From JAHDCJ01 sp039028895 (GTDB taxonomy: Bacteria > Bacteroidota > Bacteroidia > Chitinophagales > Saprospiraceae), in assembly GCA_039028895.1 (NCBI GenBank), contig JBCCHF010000006.1, positions 1-64,000 on the forward strand: a stretch of 64,000 nt of DNA. Direction: 5' to 3'. The position numbers were made by a program, and so were the translations under genes. Shown in pieces: positions 57,868 through 64,000 of this stretch. How positions within the stretch are numbered: position 1 is the stretch's first letter; each line of letters starts with the position of its first letter. The notes beneath the pieces are model-generated. The model was not told the DNA's origin and did no database searches. It saw only the letters and a list, made by a program, of their open reading frames with translations.

Positions 57868-58554
57868 ATGAAGTCCCTTAATCGCATCACTACTGCTGAC
57901 GGCTCGCACTCTATTTTATCAGATAAATTTGGTGTAAGTTATCACTCCATCCATGGTGCTTTGCAGGAAACCCAGCATGTTTTTATTAATGCTGGGTTAA
58001 AGCTCAAAGCATTGACCAGCCCGTCTGTTTCCATTCTAGATATTGGATTCGGGACAGGGCTCAATGCCTTTGCAACGATTCTGGAGGCAAGGAGAAGAAA
58101 TCTAACAGTTTACTACCATGCTGTTGAGGCCTTTCCGTTGGAATTTTCTGTCATTTCAGGCCTTAATTATCCTGCTCTTTTGGGTGGAGAAGAGGAAACA
58201 AATTTATTTGAATCATTGCATACTTCAGAATGGGGTGCGCCATTAATGCTATCTGATACATTCACATTGTTTAAGGATCTTTCTCTTTTCCAGGAATTGG
58301 AGGTGAACAAGTCATTTGATCTTATCTATTACGATGCCTTTGCCCCTTCAGCTCAGCCAGAGCTATGGGAGGAGCCAATATTATCCAAAATGTATGAACT
58401 ATTAGGCCCTGATGGGGTACTAGTCACCTATTGCGCGAAAGGAGTTTTTAAACGCACGTTAAAGGCTGTAGGATTTACAGTTGAGGCTTTACCCGGACCT
58501 CCTGGCAAACGCGAAATGACAAGGGCAATAAAACTTGTTCATGAAACTGGTTAG
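57868..58554 (+). CDS. mnmD: tRNA (mnm5s2U34)-methyltransferase MnmD
   Basis: MnmD makes the final methylation of the wobble uridine in some tRNAs, using S-adenosylmethionine. The 228-residue protein has ILDIGFGTGLNAF (SAM site), YYDAFAPSAQPELW and GPPGKREMTRA, the markers of the MnmD / MnmC methylase domain. It lacks the FAD oxidase part of E. coli MnmC, so it is the stand-alone form. It converges on tyrS; the two stops share TTAG. Confidence 0.9.
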   Translation: MKSLNRITTADGSHSILSDKFGVSYHSIHGALQETQHVFINAGLKLKALTSPSVSILDIGFGTGLNAFATILEARRRNLTVYYHAVEAFPLEFSVISGLNYPALLGGEEETNLFESLHTSEWGAPLMLSDTFTLFKDLSLFQELEVNKSFDLIYYDAFAPSAQPELWEEPILSKMYELLGPDGVLVTYCAKGVFKRTLKAVGFTVEALPGPPGKREMTRAIKLVHETG

Positions 58555-59828
58555 GATACGACGATCATTGCCTTGTTCTTCTTACCATTTTCCATCATGA
58601 GGTATTTTCCGAAAAGGAGAGATTCATGATTAATAGTCAATTCATGGCTTGTGACCTTGTCTTTATTCACGGATACGGCATTACCTTTAATAGCGCGCCT
58701 AGCCTCCCCTTTTGAGTTAAGGAAACTAGTTTGCTCGGCAAGGAGATCAACCACATTTACGCCATTACTGAATACCGACTGAGGGACCTTGTAACAATGA
58801 TCTATTTCATCAGAAATTACTTGCAAGTCATCTACTGACAATGCCATAAGGGCGTCCTTTTTCGCCCTATTGTTAAACAGTAATTGAGAGACTGCAAAGG
58901 CTGCTTCGTATGCCTCGCCTGAATGGACTCTACGGGTGAGTTCTTCTCCAAGTATTTGCTTGAGCATCCGAGGGTTATGTTCATATTCTTTTTCCATAGC
59001 TTCAACCTCTTCCCTGGACTTCAATGTGAAGTAACGGATGAATTTAGGGATATCGCGATCGTCAGCCTGAATCCAGAACTGGTAGAAAGCGTAGGGAGAA
59101 GTAAAAGTTGAATCTATCCAAACATTCCCCTTTGTCGATTTCCCGAATTTGGAGCCATCTGCTTTTGTCAATAAAGGCGTGGTTACGGCGTAAGCTTTAC
59201 CACCAACATTACGCCTGATAAATTCAGTGCCCGAGGTAATATTTCCCCATTGATCTGACCCGCCCATTTGGAGTAGGCAGTTTTGTTGTTCGTATAAGCA
59301 CTGGAAATCGTATGCCTGAAGTAGTTGGTAACTGAATTCTGTAAAAGAAAGCCCTGTCTCTATTCTCTTTTTGACAGATTCTTTCGACATCATATAATTA
59401 ATGGTAAGGGTTTTACCAACTTTTCTTAGAAAATCAAGCACATTCATCTCCTTGTAAAAGTCATAATTATTTACCATAATGGCATTATTAGGACCGTTAT
59501 CAAAATCAAGGAATTTTGACATGAGTTTGGCCTGGTATTGAAGATTGCTATCCAAAATGTCGTAGGACAATAATTCTCTTTCTTGGTCCTTTCCGGAAGG
59601 ATCACCTACCCTGCCAGTAGCTCCTCCCATTAAGACGATTGGTTTGTGACCTGACAATTGAAATAATTTCAAAACCATTATCTGGACCATATTACCTAAT
59701 GTCAGAGAAGGTGCAGTTGGGTCAAAACCGATGTAGCCGGTGGTCATTCCTTTAGAGAGCACTTCTTCCACATCAGGAGTGGAATTAAATAACATGCCTC
59801 GCCATTCTAATTCTTCTAGGAAGTTCAT
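58551..59828 (-). CDS. tyrS: Tyrosyl-tRNA synthetase
   Basis: TyrS charges tRNA-Tyr. The 425-residue protein has the class I catalytic domain with GYIGFDPTAPSLT, the QLLQAYDFQCLY segment, GGSDQWGNI and KFGKS (227-231), plus an S4-like C-terminal RNA-binding domain. The HIGH motif is degenerate: residues 43-46 read TLGN in place of HIGH, so both ATP-contacting histidines are absent. The rest of the site looks intact and length is normal, so it is probably active. Only one tyrS is in this window. Confidence 0.94.
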   Translation of the reverse strand: MNFLEELEWRGMLFNSTPDVEEVLSKGMTTGYIGFDPTAPSLTLGNMVQIMVLKLFQLSGHKPIVLMGGATGRVGDPSGKDQERELLSYDILDSNLQYQAKLMSKFLDFDNGPNNAIMVNNYDFYKEMNVLDFLRKVGKTLTINYMMSKESVKKRIETGLSFTEFSYQLLQAYDFQCLYEQQNCLLQMGGSDQWGNITSGTEFIRRNVGGKAYAVTTPLLTKADGSKFGKSTKGNVWIDSTFTSPYAFYQFWIQADDRDIPKFIRYFTLKSREEVEAMEKEYEHNPRMLKQILGEELTRRVHSGEAYEAAFAVSQLLFNNRAKKDALMALSVDDLQVISDEIDHCYKVPQSVFSNGVNVVDLLAEQTSFLNSKGEARRAIKGNAVSVNKDKVTSHELTINHESLLFGKYLMMENGKKNKAMIVVS

Positions 59829-60310
59829 ATGTTATGATGTGTGAATTGTAGAGTTGCAAAAATAACGAAGTATTGGAAAGAAAAAGTTCCTTCCTCAAAA
59901 AAGAATCAGAAACCTTTTCCGGTAAGGAGGCAAACAACGTTTTGAGGTATTTGATCGTTGTCGTAAAAGTGACGAAAAGTCTCAAATTGTTTCTTAAATC
60001 GCAGTTGTTGATTAATTTTATTGCATAAACAGAAACCTTCGCTATCGGCAAAACGTATACTCATCAAATTCCGGAGTCCATTTTTCCCCCCGAAACTTCA
60101 TTGTTTTCCGGTAACTTGCTGAATTTCAGGATTTCTTAAATAGTAACCTGTTAATTATTCAGAGTTTTTAAACTGGTAATTCCAGATTATGGAGACTAAT
60201 ACCAAATTCCTTTAAAGGGAGGTATAATTTTTGTGGCTTCTCCTTGTTTTGAATTACCTTTGGATTTTTAAAACTGTAAACCTTAAGTTTTGCTGAGAAA
60301 ATCGACATTC
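59829..60310. other. Intergenic region between tyrS and the first PorV-like gene
   Basis: A 482-bp spacer between divergent genes. On the minus strand TATTTTTG at 59857-59864 is a -7 match for tyrS. No exact TAnnTTTG was found for the plus-strand gene; TATAATTTTTG near 60224 has one base too many. No ORF of interest. Confidence 0.5.
59857..59864 (-). promoter_or_regulatory. tyrS promoter -7 element
   Basis: TATTTTTG on the minus strand, 29 bp before the tyrS start codon. No -33 TTTG at the right distance was found. Confidence 0.45.
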
Positions 60311-61450
60311 ATGCGATCATTTTTCCTTGCCATTTTAGCCATATTTTTCGTGTCAGCCCCTGGTTTTGCACAAAAGTACAGCAACGAATTTCTTTCTATA
60401 GGGGTTGGAGCCAGAGCTGCCGGTATGGGGAATTCATTAGTAGCTGGCGTCGATGATGTGACAGGAGGATACTGGAACCCCGCCGGGTTGATGGGCATTA
60501 AGTCCAATCTCCAGGTTTCATTTATGCATTCCGAATGGTTTGCGGGTATTGGTAAGTTCGACTATTTTTCATTTGCCGCTCCGATCAATGATCAGAAGCG
60601 AGTTCTCGGATTTTCATTTATTCGTTTCGGTATTGATAATATTCCTAATACACTTTCCTTATACGAAGATGATGGAACGATCAATTATAGTAACGTTTCT
60701 CCATTTTCAGCAGCGGATTATGCGCTCTTGTTCAGCTACGCCCAAAACATGGGTAAGAACTTAAGGATTGGAGGTAATGTAAAGGTTATTCATCACAAGA
60801 TTGGTCCATTTGCCAATTCGTGGGGTTTTGGACTTGATCTTGGATTACAATATCACTTGAAAAGCTGGCGATTCGGATTACTCGGAAAAGATATTACCTC
60901 AACGTTTAATGCGTGGAATTTCCAATTTACCGAAGAAGAACAACGCACACTTCAGTTAACAGACAATGAGGTACCAGAGAGTAGTGTGGAGATAACCAAG
61001 CCACAGTTTGTATTGGGTATTGCCTATCAAAATGACTTCAAACTTGGGGTCAGAAAGAAAGCCAAACCTGGAGATAACAGGACCCACCGCACAATTGGGT
61101 TACTCATAGAAACAGATTTTAACATTACGACTGACGGAAAACGTAATGTACTTATTGGTGCTGATCCGATAAGTATTGATCCGGCTGTTGGTATGGAATT
61201 TAATTATAACGATTTCATTTTTATTAGAGGTGGTATTAATAATTTCCAGAAATCCACCGATTTATTGGGCAATGAATTCACTTCCGGCCAGCCCACCGGA
61301 GGCATTGGGGTTAAAATTTTTAAGGTTCGGCTCGACTATGCACTTACGAATCTGGGAGACCAGCAAGAGAACTTTTTCTCTCACCTGATTTCCCTGACGG
61401 TCGATATTAATTTCGACTACATCAAAAATGCAATTAAAAATGCCGAATAA
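60311..61450 (+). CDS. PorV/PorQ-family outer-membrane protein, copy 1
   Basis: From ATG 60311 the protein has 379 residues with a signal peptide (ending PGFAQ) and a beta-barrel like PorV/PorQ (UPF0164), opening NEFLSIGVGARAAGMGNSLV and GGYWNPAGL. PorV carries type IX cargo to the PorU sortase at the outer membrane. The exact subtype (PorV or PorQ) cannot be fixed. The next gene is a clear paralogue and begins at the base after this stop. The third gene resembles porU, so this looks like a type IX secretion locus. A TTG at 60290 gives a poorer start. Confidence 0.88.
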   Translation: MRSFFLAILAIFFVSAPGFAQKYSNEFLSIGVGARAAGMGNSLVAGVDDVTGGYWNPAGLMGIKSNLQVSFMHSEWFAGIGKFDYFSFAAPINDQKRVLGFSFIRFGIDNIPNTLSLYEDDGTINYSNVSPFSAADYALLFSYAQNMGKNLRIGGNVKVIHHKIGPFANSWGFGLDLGLQYHLKSWRFGLLGKDITSTFNAWNFQFTEEEQRTLQLTDNEVPESSVEITKPQFVLGIAYQNDFKLGVRKKAKPGDNRTHRTIGLLIETDFNITTDGKRNVLIGADPISIDPAVGMEFNYNDFIFIRGGINNFQKSTDLLGNEFTSGQPTGGIGVKIFKVRLDYALTNLGDQQENFFSHLISLTVDINFDYIKNAIKNAE

Positions 61451-62620
61451 ATGGTAAAATTATTTTACCAGGCTGCTACCATCGCTGCTTGTTTTTTCTG
61501 GTGTACGCTCTCACTCGACGCCCAGGCACCGAAATTCAGTAATGAATTTCTGGCCATTGGTGCTGGTGCACAATCTCATGGTATGGGGGGTGCAATGACA
61601 GCATCAGTCGGAGGAGCTGCCTCTGGTTATTGGAACCCTGCGGGGCTCTCTGATCTGACATATTCATTACAGGTCAATGCTATGCATGCAGAATGGTTTG
61701 CCGGTATTGGTAAATATGATTACCTGTCTGTTGGCAAAAGAATCGATTCCGGAAAAAGAAAAAGCGGCATCGGTTTTACTTTAATCCGCTTTGGTGTAGA
61801 TAATATCCCGAACACATTTAACCTGGTTAACCCAGATGGGTCAATCAATTTTGACAATGTAACCCCTTTTTCAGCCTCAGATTATGCCTTTTTGGCTTCG
61901 TATGCGAGAGAATTACCGGTGCAAGGTTTGACCATTGGCGGGAATGTTAAGGTGGTACATCGCAGAGTTGGGCAATTTGCCTCAGCATGGGGCTTCGGCA
62001 TTGACCTTGGCGCACAATTCAGGTTAGGTAAGCATTTGAGATTTGGCCTTATGGCGCGAGATATCACATCCACATTTAACGCCTGGAGCTTTAGTTTTTC
62101 AGATGAGGAAAAGGTCATCCTTGAGTTAACGGATAATGATATTCCCGAAAACTCAATTGAGGTGACGACACCTAAATTTTCGCTTGGTGTTGCTTATGAG
62201 ACAACGTTTTCCAGGCATTTTTCCATTTTAGGAGAGATAGACCTGGACTTGACAACCGACGGTCAACGAAATGTCTTAATTAGTAGTAAGGCATTTAACA
62301 TTGATCCTCGGATTGGTGTGGAACTTGGCTATAGAAGTTTGGTATTTGCAAGAGCAGGTATCAGTAATTTTCAAAAGACTTTGGATAATGTCAATGGAAC
62401 TACCTCCTCTATCAGTGCACAACCGAATATAGGTGTTGGGGTAAGGGTGAGCAGATTCCAGGTTGATTATGCATTAACTGATATTGGCAATGTTAGCCAG
62501 GTTTTATATTCACATATATTTTCGATTACTGTAAACCTAAACCCCGAAAGAAAAAATAAATTCCGACAACCCAAATCAAAACCAAAGATCCCGAAGCGGA
62601 TCATAGAACAGATTGACTAA
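61451..62620 (+). CDS. PorV/PorQ-family outer-membrane protein, copy 2
   Basis: A 389-residue paralogue of the gene before it, aligned along the whole length: NEFLAIGAGAQSHGMGGAMT, SGYWNPAGLSDL, EWFAGIGKYDY, FGVDNIPNTF and DITSTFNAWSF all have counterparts in copy 1. Signal peptide ends DAQ. The C-terminus has an extra Lys/Pro-rich tail of about 20 residues. The ATG follows the stop of copy 1 with no gap, so translation is probably coupled. The pair arose by tandem duplication and may serve different cargoes. Confidence 0.88.
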   Translation: MVKLFYQAATIAACFFWCTLSLDAQAPKFSNEFLAIGAGAQSHGMGGAMTASVGGAASGYWNPAGLSDLTYSLQVNAMHAEWFAGIGKYDYLSVGKRIDSGKRKSGIGFTLIRFGVDNIPNTFNLVNPDGSINFDNVTPFSASDYAFLASYARELPVQGLTIGGNVKVVHRRVGQFASAWGFGIDLGAQFRLGKHLRFGLMARDITSTFNAWSFSFSDEEKVILELTDNDIPENSIEVTTPKFSLGVAYETTFSRHFSILGEIDLDLTTDGQRNVLISSKAFNIDPRIGVELGYRSLVFARAGISNFQKTLDNVNGTTSSISAQPNIGVGVRVSRFQVDYALTDIGNVSQVLYSHIFSITVNLNPERKNKFRQPKSKPKIPKRIIEQID

Positions 62621-62631
62621 ATTATCATTCT

Positions 62632-64000
62632 ATGAAAAAGTATCTCTTCTCATTGCTAGCGGTAATTCTATTCTCGTCAGGCACTTTTGCCCAAATGGTA
62701 GTACAGGGTGACACCCTTTACGGGAATGAATGGATCAACTACGAACAAGATTATGTAAAATTCAATATTGCGGAAGAAGGTGTATTCAGAGTAGACCGAC
62801 AGACTCTGCTTGATACTGGTGCAGATCTTTCCAATGTGGATGGCGCGAATTTCCAAATGTATCACCTGGGACAGGAAATCCCGATCTTTGTTTCCAATTC
62901 AGGGGATTTTGGAAATAGCGACTTTATTGAATTTTATGGTCAGAAATACCTGAGTGAACTGGATTACTATCTTGTGCCCAATCCTGATCAGCTGACCAAT
63001 CCTTATTACAGTCTTTTCACGGATACTTCTGCCTATTTCCTAACATGGAACAATTCTACAGCTAACTCAAGGCTGGAGCCAACTGCAAATGATCTAACCA
63101 ACCTGCCAGCAGCAGAACCGTTTTTCATGTATGAGCATGTAGAGTGGTATAATAACAAACACCTACCTGGTTTTGTCCAAAACGATCTGACAGAAGCCAG
63201 GATTGTAATTGGTCAGGGATGGTCGACAGGGTATGCTTCTGTCAGAACTTTAAACGTCCCATTATCAGCAATTTTCGCCTCAGGGCCTGATGCGACGATT
63301 GATATGCAGATATTCTCGGGTATAGGTGCTCACCAGTTACAGGTTGACATCAACAGCACCACAGTGATTAATGAGGTTTTCAATAATTTCAGACTTAATG
63401 AATATACCGTTTCCATGGCTGCGGGCAACCTGACGGAAAGCATGCAATTTGATGTAGAAGGTGTTCTTGATAATGACTTACATTCAGTAGCCTACATTAC
63501 CATTGATTATCCCCGCACCTTTGATTTTGCAGGCGCTTCAATGTTCAACTTCGAATTACCTGCATCAAACAACCCAGTCTACCTTGATATTACCAATTTT
63601 GATGTAACCGGGTCAAACGTTTACCTGTATGACCGAACTAATGGGTTAAGCATTCAGACACAGGTTTCTGGTAGTAATGTCCAGGTTAAATTGCCGGCCT
63701 CTGCTGTAAATAGAGAATTAGTTTTAATCAACCGGGCATCTTCAATAGAAGTCACCACTGATATGATCAATACAGTTCAGTTCAGAGATTATAATACTGA
63801 CCAGGGAGACTTTATCATTGTTTCAAACCAGTTGTTATATGACGATGGCAATGGCAATAACTTCGTTCAGGGTTATGCCGATTATAGGGGGACAACAGGG
63901 TTCTCCCCTATCATCATTGAGGTTCAGGAATTATTTGATCAATTTGGATATGGTGTTAACAGGCAAAGTATGGCCTTCAGAAACTTCTCTCATTTCGCGG
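62632..64000 (+). CDS. porU: Type IX secretion sortase PorU, N-terminal part
   Basis: ATG 62632 opens a frame that runs off the window end (456 codons visible) and starts 11 bp after the PorV-like copy 2. It has a signal peptide (ending GTFAQ), a beta-rich N-terminal region and at the edge the segment VQGYADYRG, ELFDQFGYG and RQSMAFRNFSHF, which resembles the beginning of the gingipain-like C25 domain of PorU. PorU removes sorting domains and attaches cargo to lipopolysaccharide. In Porphyromonas gingivalis porU is next to porV, as here. The catalytic Cys and His lie outside the window. Confidence 0.8.
   Translation, partial: MKKYLFSLLAVILFSSGTFAQMVVQGDTLYGNEWINYEQDYVKFNIAEEGVFRVDRQTLLDTGADLSNVDGANFQMYHLGQEIPIFVSNSGDFGNSDFIEFYGQKYLSELDYYLVPNPDQLTNPYYSLFTDTSAYFLTWNNSTANSRLEPTANDLTNLPAAEPFFMYEHVEWYNNKHLPGFVQNDLTEARIVIGQGWSTGYASVRTLNVPLSAIFASGPDATIDMQIFSGIGAHQLQVDINSTTVINEVFNNFRLNEYTVSMAAGNLTESMQFDVEGVLDNDLHSVAYITIDYPRTFDFAGASMFNFELPASNNPVYLDITNFDVTGSNVYLYDRTNGLSIQTQVSGSNVQVKLPASAVNRELVLINRASSIEVTTDMINTVQFRDYNTDQGDFIIVSNQLLYDDGNGNNFVQGYADYRGTTGFSPIIIEVQELFDQFGYGVNRQSMAFRNFSHFA

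Noticed and set aside
57664..57909. 81-codon minus-strand frame opposite the small lipoprotein
   Set aside because: It runs against the lipoprotein and mnmD start and lacks protein features.
1..64000. tRNA and rRNA genes, transposases, prophage genes
   Set aside because: No cloverleaf arms, rRNA-like stretches or mobile-element proteins were recognised on either strand.

Overview
The window is a chromosomal segment of a Bacteroidota bacterium, most likely of the Saprospiria/Lewinella type. The evidence is type IX secretion (a 2494-residue protein with a C-terminal sorting domain, two PorV/PorQ-like proteins and the N-terminal part of a PorU-like sortase), promoters of the TTTG / TAnnTTTG type, the absence of clear Shine-Dalgarno sites, a GWxTD protein, and the Bacteroidota order of the division and cell-wall genes. 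No tRNA, rRNA, CRISPR array, transposase or prophage gene is visible, so this is mostly core chromosome. The lineage is inferred, not demonstrated.

Layout. 1-9.3 kb: a clipped lipoprotein gene, a secreted protein of unknown function, tex, a Crp/Fnr-type regulator with an FNR-like palindrome after it, a membrane protein with a GyrI-like domain, a small secreted protein, a DUF1761 membrane protein, a DksA/TraR zinc-finger protein, a WbqC-family protein, a GWxTD protein and a LON-domain protein. 9.6-18.8 kb: an alpha-2-macroglobulin (A2M) gene broken by an in-frame TAA just after its thioester motif, a secreted HExxH lipoprotein, and penicillin-binding protein 1C. A2M with PBP1C is a known envelope pair. 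18.8-29 kb: DNA-processing genes (AddB-like PD-(D/E)XK nuclease, YkuK RNase H-like protein, Dna2-like nuclease-helicase, RmuC) plus malic enzyme. 29.2-31.1 kb: rpsP-rimM-trmD. 31.2-38.7 kb: the giant type IX-secreted PKD/Ig-like protein.

39.1-54.8 kb is the complete division and cell-wall (dcw) cluster on the minus strand, transcribed mraZ-rsmH-ftsL-ftsI-murE-mraY-murD-ftsW-murG-murC-ftsQ-ftsA-ftsZ. It makes UDP-MurNAc-pentapeptide and lipid II and builds the septal machinery. Upstream of mraZ is a convincing autoregulatory site: three GTGNN repeats at 10-bp period next to a TACATTTG element. After ftsZ there is a hairpin with a T-run. 55.2-59.8 kb: a polyprenol-phosphate mannosyltransferase-like GT2, mpl (murein peptide recycling), a 55-residue lipoprotein, mnmD, and tyrS with a degenerate HIGH motif. 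60.3-64 kb: two tandem PorV/PorQ paralogues and the start of porU, cut by the window end.

The strongest leads are the interrupted A2M gene and its A2M / HExxH lipoprotein / PBP1C arrangement, the FNR-type palindrome paired with a Crp/Fnr protein carrying the matching ExxSR recognition helix, the MraZ operator with a second facing repeat cluster, and TyrS lacking both HIGH histidines. I saw no clear candidate for an entirely new mobile or defence system.
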